A stretch of DNA of 64,000 bases from Pseudomonadota bacterium (GTDB lineage: Bacteria; Pseudomonadota; Gammaproteobacteria; Steroidobacterales; Steroidobacteraceae), in contig JAFEDT010000001.1 in the NCBI GenBank assembly GCA_018241445.1, positions 1 through 64,000 of the forward strand. The letters are read 5' to 3'. Made by a program: the position numbers and the translations under genes. Shown here one piece after another: positions 26,911 to 40,100 of the stretch; position 1 is the first letter of the stretch, and the number at the start of each line of letters is the position of its first letter. The notes beneath the pieces are model-generated. The model was given only the letters and a program-made list of their open reading frames with translations. It did not search any database and was not told the DNA's origin.

Positions 26911-28659
26911 TCACCGGCGCCGCGCCGCGCCGGGGCGCTGACGCGCGCGGCGTGCGGCCGGGGGAGTGGTGACGGGGGCATCGGGCGCGCGCGCCGCGGC
27001 GTCCAGCATTTCCTGGGCGTGTTCGCGGGCGCGCGCGGTGACCTGCACCCCGCCGAGCATGCGGGCCAGTTCCTCGACCCGCTCCGGCGCCGACAGGGTC
27101 GTAAGGCTGGTGCGGGTGCTGCGGCCGTCGCTGCTCTTGGTTACACGCAGGTGGTAGTGCGCCTGGCAGGCGACCTGCGGCAGATGGGTGACGCACAGCA
27201 CCTGCCCGCGCGCGCCCAGCGCACGCAGCTCGCGCCCCACAATCTCCGCCACCGCGCCGCCAATGCCGGCGTCGACCTCGTCGAACACCATGCAGCGCGC
27301 CTCCTGGGCCGCGTAAGACACCTGCACTGCCAGCGACAGGCGCGACAGTTCGCCGCCGGAGGCGACCTTGCCGAGCGCGCGCGGTGGTGAGCCGGGATTG
27401 GCGCTGACGCGGAACTCGATGGAATCGATGCCGTGCCGGGTTGGGTCCGCGTTGCCGTCCTGGCGCACGTCAGCCTCGAAGCGCCCACCCGCCATGCCGA
27501 GGGTCTGCATGCGGGCGCTGATGTCCTCGGAGAGATTGCGCGCCGCCGTCAGCCGCCGCGCCGACAGGTCGCGCGCGCGGTCACGGTAGCTCTGCAGTGC
27601 TTCGGCGAGCTCCCGGCGCAGCAGCGCCAGGTCGCCGTCAGCGCGCTCCAGCGCCTGCAGTTCCGCGCCCAGCGCCTGCGTGCGCCCCTGCAGGTCCGCG
27701 GCGGCGACCCGGTGCTTGCGCGCCAGTTCCTCGACTGCCGCGAGGCGCCGTTCGACCTGGTCCTGCCGTGAGCCGTCCAGTTCCAGGCCGTCGCGATAAC
27801 GCTCCAGTTCGCGCGCCGCCTCCCGCACCTGGATGGATGCCTCCTCGAGCAGCGGCAGCACAGCCGCCAGGCGCGGGTCCAGCTCGGCGATACCGCGTAG
27901 CGCCTGCTGCGCGCGGCTCACCGCCGCGTGCGCGCTCGTGGGTTCGTTCTCGTACAACTCCCCGAGGGCCGTGTGCACGCCTGCGGCAAGCCGTCCGCGA
28001 TTGTTCAGGCGCGCGTGCTCCTCGGTGAGTGCGGCGATCTCCCCCGGCTGCAGACCCAGTGCCGCCAGCTCCTGCGCCTGGTAGCGCAGCAGTTCCAGTT
28101 TCGCCTCGCGGTCGTGGGCGCGGCTTTCCAGCTCCAGGGTGCGGTTGAGCCGTTCCAGCCAGTCGCGGTGCACGATCCCGACCCGTTCGGTGAGCGGGGT
28201 CAGACCACCAAAGGCGTCCAGCAGCTCACGCTGCTCGGCGGCGCGCGTCAGCGACTGGAACTCGTGCTGGCCGTGGATATCGATGAGCAGTGAGCCCGCC
28301 TCGCGCAGGGTCTGTACCGGGACCGCCTGCCCGTTGAGGTAGGCGCGCGAACGGCCGTCGCTGCCGACCACACGCCGCAGGATCAGCTCGTCGCTGGAGC
28401 TGATGGATTGTTCCTCCAGCCAGCGCGGCAGTTCGCGCGGCGCGTGCGCGAGGTTGAAGCTGCCGGAGACCTCGGCGCGCTCGGCCCCGTGGCGGATGAC
28501 TTCGGCGCCGGCGCGGCCCCCCGCAAGCAGCTGCAGCGCGTCGACCAGGATGGATTTGCCAGCGCCGGTCTCCCCGGTCAGTACCGTCAGCCCGGAGCGC
28601 AGTTCCAGCTCCACCGAATCGATGATCGCGAAGTCGCGGATCTGCAGGTGGGTGAGCAT
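26911..28659 (-). CDS. recN: DNA repair protein RecN
   Basis: SMC-like ATPase that acts at double-strand breaks. Walker A GETGAGKS at 29-36; long coiled-coil arms (about 160-370); the ABC signature ASGGELSRLSLA and Walker B CMVFDEVDAGIGG near the C-terminus. At 582 aa it is slightly long because of a Pro/Ala/Arg C-terminal tail of about 25 residues. The start lies directly after the nadK stop (TGAATG), so nadK-recN is an operon; no independent LexA box was identified. Confidence 0.95.
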   Translation of the reverse strand: MLTHLQIRDFAIIDSVELELRSGLTVLTGETGAGKSILVDALQLLAGGRAGAEVIRHGAERAEVSGSFNLAHAPRELPRWLEEQSISSSDELILRRVVGSDGRSRAYLNGQAVPVQTLREAGSLLIDIHGQHEFQSLTRAAEQRELLDAFGGLTPLTERVGIVHRDWLERLNRTLELESRAHDREAKLELLRYQAQELAALGLQPGEIAALTEEHARLNNRGRLAAGVHTALGELYENEPTSAHAAVSRAQQALRGIAELDPRLAAVLPLLEEASIQVREAARELERYRDGLELDGSRQDQVERRLAAVEELARKHRVAAADLQGRTQALGAELQALERADGDLALLRRELAEALQSYRDRARDLSARRLTAARNLSEDISARMQTLGMAGGRFEADVRQDGNADPTRHGIDSIEFRVSANPGSPPRALGKVASGGELSRLSLAVQVSYAAQEARCMVFDEVDAGIGGAVAEIVGRELRALGARGQVLCVTHLPQVACQAHYHLRVTKSSDGRSTRTSLTTLSAPERVEELARMLGGVQVTARAREHAQEMLDAAARAPDAPVTTPPAARRARQRPGAARRR

Positions 28660-29541
28660 TCAGCGCTCGAAGCTGCCCCGGCCCCAGTGCAGTTTGGAGC
28701 GCAGCAGTGTGTAGTAATCGTGGCCGGGAGGATGCAGCAGTGTGATGCGCTCGCCGCTGGTGGTCACCGTCAGGCGGTCGTGCGGCGCCAGCGCCCCCAG
28801 CAGCGCGCCGTCGCAGATCACGTGGGCGCGGGTGCCGGGCCGCTCCAGCAGGGTGATTTCTATGCGCGAGTCCGCGCCGACCACGATCGGCCGGTCCGAG
28901 AGCGTGTGGGCGCAGATCGGAGCGATTACCAGCGCCGCCAGGCTGGGCTCCAGGATCGGGCCGCCGCAGGAGAGGGCGTAGGCGGTTGAACCGGTGGCGC
29001 TGGCCACGATGATCCCGTCACCGTCGTGGGTGTTGACGTAGGTGCCGTTGATGCGCGTCTCGAAGTCCAGGGTGCGGCCGGTGTCGTGCTTCTGCATGAC
29101 CACGTCGTTGAGCGCGAAAGCCTGCGCGCTCGCGCCGGCGGCGCTGTCCAGGCGCGCGGCCAGCAGGGGCCGTGAGTCCTGCTGCAGCTCCCCGGCGAGC
29201 GCCAGGTCGACCGAAGCCAGCATGTCCTGCGGCATCACGTCGGTGAGGAATCCCAGGCGGCCGCGATTCACACCCAGCAGCGGCACGCCGTGGCCGGCAG
29301 CCAGCCGGGCCGCGTGCAGCAGGGTGCCGTCCCCACCGATGGCGATCACCAGGTCGGCGCCGGCGGCAAGCTGCGCCTCCGGGAGGCGCGTGACCCGTTC
29401 GTCGCGCAGTTGCGCGTCGGCGCTGACGCGCACCCGCACCCCGCGATCCAGCAGGTGCGGCAGCAGCGCCGCGAGACTCTCGGCGATGCGTGGGTCGGCG
29501 AACCGGCCTACCAGCGAGCAGCTTCGGGCGGGGAAGGTCAT
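28660..29541 (-). CDS. nadK: NAD kinase
   Basis: Phosphorylates NAD to NADP. The GGDGT motif is at about 69-73 (LVIAIGGDGTLLHAA), followed by GVNRGRLGFLTDV, the NDVVMQKHD segment and the Gly-rich GDGIIVASATGSTAYALSCGG. I use the ATG at 29541 (293 aa); a TTG at 29565 would add eight residues. It is the first gene of nadK-recN and is divergent from hrcA. Confidence 0.95.
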   Translation of the reverse strand: MTFPARSCSLVGRFADPRIAESLAALLPHLLDRGVRVRVSADAQLRDERVTRLPEAQLAAGADLVIAIGGDGTLLHAARLAAGHGVPLLGVNRGRLGFLTDVMPQDMLASVDLALAGELQQDSRPLLAARLDSAAGASAQAFALNDVVMQKHDTGRTLDFETRINGTYVNTHDGDGIIVASATGSTAYALSCGGPILEPSLAALVIAPICAHTLSDRPIVVGADSRIEITLLERPGTRAHVICDGALLGALAPHDRLTVTTSGERITLLHPPGHDYYTLLRSKLHWGRGSFER

Positions 29542-29675
29542 CGGGTCAGCTTTGTAACACGTCAATGCCGCCGCGAGTCAATGACCGCGCTCACAACCGG
29601 GCGCCGGCGGCGGCCGGCGGACCCGGATAGGGCGCCCGGGGATGCCCTTGACGGTGGCGGCGCCTGAAAGCTAGC

Positions 29676-30740
29676 GTGCAAGGCATGACACCGGAGGCTC
29701 GGGAAGAGGGCTTGAACGAGCGGGCTTCGCACCTGCTGCGCACCCTCATAGAGAGCTACATCCGCGACGGCCAGCCCGTCGGTTCGCGGGCATTGTCGCG
29801 CGACTCGGGGTTGCAACTGAGCTCCGCCACCATCCGCAACGTGATGGCGGACCTGGAGGAGCTGGGCTTCGTCAGCTCGCCGCATACCTCGGCAGGCCGG
29901 GTGCCGACCGACAAGGGCTACCGATTCTTCGTCGACACGCTGCTGAAGCTGCAGCCGCTGGACGAGGCCGCCAGTGCCCGCATCCGTCGCCAGTTCGAGG
30001 CCAGCCGCGACACCTCCACCGACCTGATCGCGACCGTCTCGCAGCTGCTGTCCAGCGCCACCCAGCTTGCCGGCGTGGTCACGGTGCCGCGCACCCGGCA
30101 GGTGGCGGTATCGCAGATCGAGTTCGTGGCGCTGTCGGAGAACCGCGTACTGGTGGTGCTGGTATTCAACGACCGCGAGGTGCAGAACCGCATCATCCAG
30201 CTCGAGCGCCACTATTCTCCCGACGAGCTCAAGCGCGCCTCCAGTTATCTCAACGAACAGTTCCGCGGCCGCTCGATGCGCGAGGTGCGCCAGGAGATCC
30301 TGCGGCAGCTCTCCGAGACCCACGCGCACATGAACCAGATCATGCTGGAAGCCATCTCGGTGGCGCAGCAGGTGTTCGAAGGGGGTGAGGGTCGGCTGGA
30401 GTACGTCATCAAGGGGGAGACCAACCTGATGGGCGTGGCCGAACTGACCAGCATGGAGAAGCTGCGCCGCCTGTTCGAGGCCTTCAACGAGAAGCGCGAC
30501 TTCCTGCACCTGCTGGACCACAGTCTGAAGGCCGAGGGGGTGCAGATCTTCATCGGCCAGGAGTCCGGCTACCGCATCCTGGATGACTGCAGCGTCGTGA
30601 CCGCGCCCTATGCCGACGGCGACGGGGTGGTGGGTGTGCTCGGGGTGATCGGGCCCACGCGCATGGCCTACGAAAGGGTCATACCGATCGTCGACCTGAC
30701 CGCTAAACTACTCGGCGCCGCCTTGAATTCCCGGCGCTGA
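29676..30740 (+). CDS. hrcA: Heat-inducible transcription repressor HrcA
   Basis: Repressor that binds CIRCE operators and senses heat through GroEL. N-terminal winged-helix (RTLIESYIRDGQPVGSRALS, SSATIRNVMADLEELGFV, SPHTSAGRVPTDKGYRFFV) followed by the HrcA effector domain ending LGVIGPTRMAYERVIPIVD. The start is GTG 29676 or ATG 29685. No CIRCE repeat (TTAGCACTC-N9-GAGTGCTAA) was seen before hrcA, grpE or dnaK, so its target is probably a groES-groEL operon elsewhere. Confidence 0.95.
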   Translation: MQGMTPEAREEGLNERASHLLRTLIESYIRDGQPVGSRALSRDSGLQLSSATIRNVMADLEELGFVSSPHTSAGRVPTDKGYRFFVDTLLKLQPLDEAASARIRRQFEASRDTSTDLIATVSQLLSSATQLAGVVTVPRTRQVAVSQIEFVALSENRVLVVLVFNDREVQNRIIQLERHYSPDELKRASSYLNEQFRGRSMREVRQEILRQLSETHAHMNQIMLEAISVAQQVFEGGEGRLEYVIKGETNLMGVAELTSMEKLRRLFEAFNEKRDFLHLLDHSLKAEGVQIFIGQESGYRILDDCSVVTAPYADGDGVVGVLGVIGPTRMAYERVIPIVDLTAKLLGAALNSRR

Positions 30741-30748
30741 GCCCTATC
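30722..30748 (+). promoter_or_regulatory. Sigma-32-like promoter for grpE
   Basis: CTTGAAT (30722-30728), 13-nt spacer, CCCTATC (30742-30748). It overlaps the last codons of hrcA, giving grpE its own heat-shock start. It has the same layout as the dnaK and ftsH promoters. Confidence 0.6.
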
Positions 30749-30832
30749 GTGGTCGGAGCCCGCAAGCGCAGCCATCGGATAGCGGCCGCGGGCCGGTCCG
30801 GCCCGGTGAATTTACGAGAGGTCTTTCCTGCG

Positions 30833-31366
30833 ATGACGGCAAACGAGTCCGCGGCGCCCAGGGCTGCTGCCCCCGATGCGGCTTCCGCACCCGCCGATCC
30901 TGAGGGTCTGGCGCAGGCCCTGGCGCAGTGCGAGGAGCGTGCGCGCGCCAGCCACGAGCAGCTGCTGCGCTCGGCCGCCGAGCTGGACAACGTGCGCAAG
31001 CGCGCCCAGCGCGACGTCGAGGCGGCGCACCGCTACGCGCTGGAGAAGCTGGCCATCGAGCTGCTGCCGGTGAAGGACAGCCTGGAGCTGGCCGTGCAGA
31101 GCGCGGCGACCGCGGATGCCGCCAGTCTGCGCGAGGGGCAGCAGGCCACCCTGCAACTGCTGGCCCGGGCGCTGGAGAAGTTCGGCATTGCCGTCATCGA
31201 TCCGGCGGGCGAACCCTTCGACCCCACCCGGCATGAGGCCATGATGGCGCGCGAGTCCACCACGGCGGAGCCCAACTCCGTGCTGCAGGTGGTGCAGCCA
31301 GGCTACGAGTTGAACGGCCGGCTGCTGCGCCCGGCACGGGTGATCGTCGCCAAGGCGCCGGCCTGA
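30833..31366 (+). CDS. grpE: Nucleotide exchange factor GrpE
   Basis: Releases ADP from DnaK. With the ATG at 30833 it is 177 aa: an Ala-rich N-terminus, the long helix EERARASHEQLLRSAAELDN followed by VRKRAQRDVEAAHRYALEKL, and the beta domain FGIAVIDPAGEPFDPTRHEA with VQPGYELNGRLLRPARVIVA. Other in-frame starts upstream overlap the presumed promoter region and add no family sequence. It precedes dnaK by 105 bp, which hold a second heat-shock promoter. Confidence 0.94.
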   Translation: MTANESAAPRAAAPDAASAPADPEGLAQALAQCEERARASHEQLLRSAAELDNVRKRAQRDVEAAHRYALEKLAIELLPVKDSLELAVQSAATADAASLREGQQATLQLLARALEKFGIAVIDPAGEPFDPTRHEAMMARESTTAEPNSVLQVVQPGYELNGRLLRPARVIVAKAPA

Positions 31367-31390
31367 AGGCGAAAATACCCCGGTCGCGGC

Positions 31391-31419
31391 CTTGAAAGCG
31401 CCGGCGGGGACCCCTAAAA
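31391..31419 (+). promoter_or_regulatory. Sigma-32-like promoter for dnaK
   Basis: CTTGAAA (31391-31397), a perfect -35 for RpoH, 13-nt spacer, then CCCCTAAAA (31411-31419) as the -10. It lies 53 nt before the dnaK ATG. Confidence 0.75.
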
Positions 31420-31471
31420 AGCAGGGCATCAGCCTTCCACTTCAGATAGAGGACCCTCGGGGAGCACTTTC

Positions 31472-33418
31472 ATGGCCAAGGTAATCGGCATCGATCTGGG
31501 TACCACCAACTCCTGTGTGGCAGTGATGGAGGGCGGCAAGCCGCGCGTCATCGAGAACAGCGAGGGCGACCGCACCACCCCGTCGATCGTGGCCTTTACC
31601 AAGGACAACGAGGTGCTCGTCGGCCAGCCGGCCAAGCGCCAGGCCGTCACCAATCCGCAGAACACCCTGTTCGCGATCAAGCGGCTGATCGGCCGCAAGT
31701 TCGAGGACGAGGTGGTGCAGCGCGACATCGGCATGGTGCCCTACAAGATCACCAAGGCCGACAACGGCGACGCCTGGGTGGAGGTGCAGGGCAAGAAGAT
31801 GGCGCCGCCGGAGATCTCCGCGCGCGTGCTGATGAAGATGAAGAAAACCGCCGAGGACTACCTGGGCGAGCCCGTGACCGAGGCGGTCGTGACTGTCCCG
31901 GCCTACTTCAACGATTCACAGCGGCAGGCCACCAAGGACGCCGGCCGCATCGCTGGCCTTACCGTCAAGCGCATCATCAACGAGCCGACCGCGGCCGCGC
32001 TGGCCTACGGCCTGGACAAGAGCGGCGGCGACCGCAAGATCGCCGTCTATGACCTGGGCGGCGGGACCTTCGACGTGTCGGTGATCGAGATTGCCGAGGT
32101 CGACGGCGAGCGTCAGTTCGAAGTGCTGTCCACCAACGGGGACACCTTCCTCGGCGGCGAGGACTTCGACCTGCGCATCATCAATTTCCTGGCCGACCAG
32201 TTCGAGAAAGAGTCCGGCGTCGACGTGCGCAAGGACCCGCTGGCCATGCAGCGCCTCAAGGAGGCCGCCGAGAAGGGCAAGATCGAGCTGTCCTCCACCC
32301 AGCAGACCGACGTCAATCTGCCGTACATCACCGCGGATGCCTCGGGACCTAAGCACCTCAACATCAAGCTGACCCGCGCCAAGCTGGAGTCGCTGGTGGA
32401 GGACCTGGTACAAAAGACCGTCGGCCCGTGCCGCACCGCGCTCAAGGACGCCGGGGTTGCGCCCTCGGACATCTCCGAGGTGATCCTGGTCGGCGGACAG
32501 ACGCGCATGCCGCTGGTGCAGAAGTACGTCAAGGATTTCTTCGGCAAGGAGCCGCGCAAGGACGTCAACCCCGACGAGGCGGTGGCGGTGGGCGCGGCGG
32601 TGCAGGGCGGCGTGCTGGCCGGCGAGGTCAAGGACGTGCTGCTGCTGGACGTGACGCCGCTGTCGCTGGGCATCGAGACGCTCGGCGGCATCATGACCAA
32701 GCTGATCGAGAAGAACACCACGATTCCGACCAAGGCATCCAACACCTTCTCGACCGCGGACGACAACCAGCCGGCCGTGACCATCCACGTGCTGCAGGGC
32801 GAGCGCGAGCGCGCCGCGGACAACAAGTCGCTGGGCAAGTTCGACCTGTCGGACATCCCGCCGGCGCCGCGCGGCATGCCGCAGATCGAGGTGTCCTTCG
32901 ACATCGACGCCAACGGCATCCTCAACGTGTCGGCGAAGGACAAGGCCACGGGCAAGGAACAGAAGATCGTCATCAAGGCCTCCAGCGGCCTGAACGAGGA
33001 CGAGATCAAGCGCATGGTGCGCGATGCCGAGGCGCACGCCGAGGAGGACAAGCGCTTCCGCGAGCTGGTGGAGACACGCAACAAGGCGGACGCCCTGATC
33101 CATGCCAGCGAGAAGTCGTTGCAGTCCCTGGGCGACAAGGTCGATGGCGCAGAGCGCGCCAAAGTCGAGGGCGCGATTGCCGACCTGCGCACCGCGCTCA
33201 AGGGTGATGACCGCGCGATCATCGACCGCAAGGCCGAGGCACTGGGCCAGGCGGCCTCGGGCATCGCCCAGCGCGCCCACAGCACCGAACAGGCTGGCGC
33301 CGAGGGTGCCGCGGGTGCTGCCGGCGGGGCGGGCGGCGGCGGGTCGCGGCCGGCTGGCGAGGACGTAGTGGACGCTGAGTTCGAGGAAGTGAAGGACAAG
33401 GGACGCAAGACCTCGTAA
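31472..33418 (+). CDS. dnaK: Molecular chaperone DnaK (Hsp70)
   Basis: ATP-driven chaperone. The nucleotide-binding domain starts [13 protein letters not shown] and contains [20 protein letters not shown] and the [13 protein letters not shown] phosphate loop; the linker is [16 protein letters not shown]; the substrate domain and helical lid follow, with a Gly/Ala-rich end and [19 protein letters not shown]. 648 aa, close to E. coli (638). dnaJ follows after 11 bp. Confidence 0.97.
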   Translation: MAKVIGIDLGTTNSCVAVMEGGKPRVIENSEGDRTTPSIVAFTKDNEVLVGQPAKRQAVTNPQNTLFAIKRLIGRKFEDEVVQRDIGMVPYKITKADNGDAWVEVQGKKMAPPEISARVLMKMKKTAEDYLGEPVTEAVVTVPAYFNDSQRQATKDAGRIAGLTVKRIINEPTAAALAYGLDKSGGDRKIAVYDLGGGTFDVSVIEIAEVDGERQFEVLSTNGDTFLGGEDFDLRIINFLADQFEKESGVDVRKDPLAMQRLKEAAEKGKIELSSTQQTDVNLPYITADASGPKHLNIKLTRAKLESLVEDLVQKTVGPCRTALKDAGVAPSDISEVILVGGQTRMPLVQKYVKDFFGKEPRKDVNPDEAVAVGAAVQGGVLAGEVKDVLLLDVTPLSLGIETLGGIMTKLIEKNTTIPTKASNTFSTADDNQPAVTIHVLQGERERAADNKSLGKFDLSDIPPAPRGMPQIEVSFDIDANGILNVSAKDKATGKEQKIVIKASSGLNEDEIKRMVRDAEAHAEEDKRFRELVETRNKADALIHASEKSLQSLGDKVDGAERAKVEGAIADLRTALKGDDRAIIDRKAEALGQAASGIAQRAHSTEQAGAEGAAGAAGGAGGGGSRPAGEDVVDAEFEEVKDKGRKTS

Positions 33419-33429
33419 CCACCGTCCAC

Positions 33430-34548
33430 ATGTCTAAGCGCGACTACTACAAGGTACTCGAAGTACCCAGATCGGCGAGCGAAGCGGACATCAAGAAGGC
33501 GTTCCGGCGCCTGGCGATGAAGTATCACCCCGACCGCAAACCCGGTGACCGGGAGGCGGAGGAGTCCTTCAAGGAGGCGAAGGAAGCCTGCGAGGTGCTG
33601 TGCGATCCGCAGCAGCGCGCCGCCTATGACCGTTACGGGCACGAGGGTCTCGCGGCCCGCGGCCGCGGCGGCGGCGATGCCTTCAGCGATATCTTCGGTG
33701 AGGTGTTTGGCGACATCTTCGGTGGCGCGCGCCGCGGCTCCCGCCAGCAGGTGTTCCGCGGCGCCGACCTGCGCTACGAACTGGAGCTGGAGCTGCCGCA
33801 GGCGGTGTTCGGGCACCAGGTGGAGATAAATGTTGCGCGCCTGAGCGAATGCGACACCTGCCATGGCAGCGGCGCGGCCAAGGGCAGTAAACCCGTCACG
33901 TGCGAGACCTGCGACGGAGTGGGCCAGGTGCGGGTGTCGCAGGGATTCTTCCAGTTGCAGCAGACCTGCCCGCGCTGCCGCGGCGCCGGCACGGTGGTGC
34001 GCAATCCCTGCGACAAGTGCCTGGGCCAGGGTCGCGTGCGCAGCCAGCGCACGCTATCGGTCAAGGTGCCCGCGGGTGTGGACAGCGGCGATCGCGTGCG
34101 CCTGTCGGGCGAGGGCGAGGCCGGCCGCAACGGCGGGCCGCCCGGGGATCTGTACGTGGAGATCCAGGTGCGCGAGCACCCGATATTCACCCGCGAGGCG
34201 CAGCACCTGAGCTGCGAGGTGCCCGTGAGCTTCGCCACCGCGGCGCTCGGCGGCAGCATCGACGTTCCGACCCTGGAGGGCGATGTGTCGCTCAAGGTCC
34301 CCGCCGAGACCCAGTCAGGCCGGGTTTTCCGCCTGCGCGACAAGGGCGTCAAGCCGGTGCGCGGGGGCGGGCGCGGGGACCTGTTCTGCCGCGTCGTGAT
34401 CGAAACGCCGGTGAATCTTACGGGCGCGCAGTGCGATCTGGTGCGCCAGCTCGAGGAATCACTCAAGGCGCACCCCGGCCGGCATGCGCCGCGGGAGAAG
34501 GGATTCTTCGAAGGCGTACGGCGCTTCTTCTCGGGCGCAGAGAGCTGA
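33430..34548 (+). CDS. dnaJ: Chaperone protein DnaJ
   Basis: Hsp40 co-chaperone. The J domain (1-70) has HPD at 33-35. The G/F linker (about 76-107) is short and relatively poor in glycine. Four CxxC zinc motifs are at C141/C144, C158/C161, C180/C183 and C194/C197, then the beta-sandwich substrate domains ([20 protein letters not shown]). 372 aa. The C-terminus is a short basic [17 protein letters not shown]. dapB begins 7 bp later. Confidence 0.96.
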   Translation: MSKRDYYKVLEVPRSASEADIKKAFRRLAMKYHPDRKPGDREAEESFKEAKEACEVLCDPQQRAAYDRYGHEGLAARGRGGGDAFSDIFGEVFGDIFGGARRGSRQQVFRGADLRYELELELPQAVFGHQVEINVARLSECDTCHGSGAAKGSKPVTCETCDGVGQVRVSQGFFQLQQTCPRCRGAGTVVRNPCDKCLGQGRVRSQRTLSVKVPAGVDSGDRVRLSGEGEAGRNGGPPGDLYVEIQVREHPIFTREAQHLSCEVPVSFATAALGGSIDVPTLEGDVSLKVPAETQSGRVFRLRDKGVKPVRGGGRGDLFCRVVIETPVNLTGAQCDLVRQLEESLKAHPGRHAPREKGFFEGVRRFFSGAES

Positions 34549-34555
34549 GGTCCCG

Positions 34556-35338
34556 GTGTCCGGCCCGGTGCGTGCGCTCGTCATCGGTGCCAGCGGGCGC
34601 ATGGGCCTGACCATGCTGCGCCTGGCGCCGCAGTTCCCGGGTGTGGCCCTGACCGGCGCCCTGGTCGCACCTGGCAGCCCGGCGGTGGGACAGGAGGCCG
34701 GAGCGCTCGCCGGCGCCGTACTGCCCGGCCTGCGCTTCAGCGACGACCTGCCCGCGGGGCTGGCGGTAGCGGACGTCGCCATCGATTTCAGCACCGCCGC
34801 GGCCACGGCCGGCAATCTCGATGCCTGCCACCGGGCCCGTAAGCCGCTGCTGGTCTGCACCACCGGCTGGCCGCAGGACCTGGGGCCGCGGTTCGACGCC
34901 GCGGCGCGCGACATCCCGTTGCTGGTGGCTGCCAATACCAGCCTTGGGGTCACTGTACTGGCGGAGCTGGTGCGCGCGGCTGCCCGGGCACTCCCCGGCG
35001 CCTTCGACATCGCCGTAACCGAAGCACACCACCGCCACAAGCGTGATTCCCCCTCCGGCACGGCCCTGGCCCTGCGCCGGGCCGCCGAGGCGGGGCGGGC
35101 GGCGGCCGGACTTACGTCCCGGATCGACATTGCCGCGGTGCGAGCCGGTGACATCGTCGGCGATCACACCGTGATCATGGCCGGAGAAGGAGAGGAACTG
35201 CTGCTGGGACACCGTGCCGGTGACCGGGCGATCTTTGCCCGGGGTGCCCTGCAGGGGGCCGTCTGGCTCGCCGGGCGCCCGCCCGGCCGTTACCAGATGC
35301 GCGATGTTCTTGGCCTTGAAAACAGTGACTTACGGTGA
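34556..35338 (+). CDS. dapB: 4-hydroxy-tetrahydrodipicolinate reductase
   Basis: NAD(P)H-dependent step of lysine and diaminopimelate synthesis. With the GTG at 34556 it is 260 aa: dinucleotide motif GASGRMG (11-17), AIDFST, the catalytic HHRHKRDSPSGTA block (His 158/159, Lys 162) and ARGALQGAVWLAGRPPGRYQ. Upstream in-frame codons lie inside dnaJ and add no family sequence. It is placed between the chaperone genes and carAB, as in related gammaproteobacteria. Confidence 0.94.
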   Translation: MSGPVRALVIGASGRMGLTMLRLAPQFPGVALTGALVAPGSPAVGQEAGALAGAVLPGLRFSDDLPAGLAVADVAIDFSTAAATAGNLDACHRARKPLLVCTTGWPQDLGPRFDAAARDIPLLVAANTSLGVTVLAELVRAAARALPGAFDIAVTEAHHRHKRDSPSGTALALRRAAEAGRAAAGLTSRIDIAAVRAGDIVGDHTVIMAGEGEELLLGHRAGDRAIFARGALQGAVWLAGRPPGRYQMRDVLGLENSDLR

Positions 35339-35688
35339 CTTCCGCCACCGGCCGCCAGGAGTCGGTAGTGGGGCCGCGCGGCGGAATTTTCCGTGGACAC
35401 ACCGGGCTCAAAACCCGTAAGATTTCCGCCTAATCCGTGTACGGGTTAGTCCAAGCCAAGGCGGGAGGAAGTTCGTCAGTAACTCCTCCCGCTTTGTCTA
35501 TCTGCACCGCGCGCAGCGCAGTGCAAATTACCCTTGAGAACTCATCCGGCGGAAGGTCTGCGGGCAACAGTCCTGGGGCGCGCGCACGTGCCAGTGCCCG
35601 CACCCGCACTTCGCCCGCGGAGGCGGCCTGATGTCAGTTGAAGTTGCCGGGGCGATTTCAACTCAGTGAACGAAGGAGAACACATCAC
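35339..35688 (+). promoter_or_regulatory. carAB 5' leader with alternative hairpins
   Basis: This 350-bp gap has no convincing gene. It contains competing stems: CGGG/CCCG (35403-35417), AACCCGTA (35412-35419) with TACGGGTT (35440-35447), and TAATCCGT with ACGGGTTA (35431-35448). These cannot all form together. A strong terminator-like hairpin follows at 35461-35492. The rest to the carA ribosome site shows no clear structure. The layout suggests attenuation of carAB by an unidentified signal. Confidence 0.5.
35461..35497 (+). terminator. Terminator/attenuator hairpin in the carA leader
   Basis: GCGGGAGGAAGTT pairs with AACTCCTCCCGC (12 bp with one bulged A), loop CGTCAGT, followed by TTTGTCT. 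It could end dapB transcripts or act as an attenuator for carAB, about 190 nt before the carA start. Confidence 0.65.
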
Positions 35689-36872
35689 GTGAGCCTGACC
35701 GCGGTGCTGGCGCTGTCCGACGGGAGCATATTTCGCGGGCAGTCCATCGGAGCCAGGGGTAACACCACCGGCGAAGTCGTTTTCAACACCGCCATGACGG
35801 GTTACCAGGAGATCCTCACCGACCCATCCTATGCCCGCCAGATCGTCACGCTGACCTGTCCCCACATCGGCAACACCGGCACCACTCCCGAGGACATGGA
35901 ATCGGCGCAGGTCTTTGCCGCGGGCCTGATCATCCGCGACCTGTCATTGCTGCACTCCAGCTGGCGCGCCAACGAGCCGCTGTCGCAGTTCCTGGAGCGC
36001 GCGCGCGTCGTGGCGATCGCCGGCATCGACACGCGGCGGCTGACGCGCATCCTGCGCGAGAGCGGTTCGCAATCCGGCTGCATCATGACCGGCGAGAAGG
36101 TGGACGAAGCCGCCGCCGTCAAACTTGCCCGCAAGTTCCCGGGCCTGAAGGGCATGGACCTCGCCAGGGTAGTCAGCACCAAGCGCAGCTACCAGTGGAA
36201 CGAGGGCACGCTGTGGCCGCAATCCGAGCGCGCGCCCGTGCGTTCGCAACAGCGGCTGCACGTGGTTGCCTACGACTTCGGCATCAAGCGCAACATCCTG
36301 CGCCTGCTCGCCGACAGCGGCTGCCGCATGACGGTGGTTGCGGCCGAGACGTCCGCCGAGGAGGCCCTGGCGCTGTCGCCCGATGGCATCTTCCTGTCCA
36401 ACGGGCCCGGCGACCCCGAGCCGTGCGACTACGCGATCAGGGCCACGCAGCAGTTCCTGGCCACGGACCTGCCGGTGTTCGGCATCTGCCTGGGGCACCA
36501 GATCCTGGGGCTGGCCGCCGGCGCACGCACGGTGAAAATGAAGCACGGCCATCACGGCGCCAATCACCCGGTGCAGGACCTGGCCACGGGGCGGGTTTTC
36601 ATCACCAGCCAGAACCACGGGTTCGCGGTCGATGAGGCCACGCTGCCCGAGGGCGTGCAGGCGACGCACCGCTCGCTGTTCGACGGCACGCTGCAGGGGC
36701 TGGCCTATAGCGAACGCCCGGTATTCGGCTTCCAGGGGCACCCGGAGGCGAGTCCCGGCCCGCATGACCTGAGACCGCTGTTCGAACGCTTCAATCACCT
36801 GATGCTGCGCCGCCTGCAGGCACAGCTGCGCGCCGCCGGCGAGGGTCAGCGGCGCCAGGCCGGGGGGCGCTG

Positions 36873-36873
<1 letters not shown>
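35689..36873 (+). CDS. carA: Carbamoyl-phosphate synthase small subunit
   Basis: Glutaminase subunit supplying ammonia to CarB for arginine and pyrimidine synthesis. The GTG at 35689 is preceded by AAGGAG (35673-35678) and gives 394 aa. Class I amidotransferase residues: C267 (FGICLGHQ), H351 and E353 ([12 protein letters not shown]). The N-terminal small domain begins [19 protein letters not shown]. Its stop overlaps the carB start by 1 nt (TGATG). Confidence 0.96.
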
Positions 36874-40096
<3,223 letters not shown>

Positions 40097-40100
<4 letters not shown>

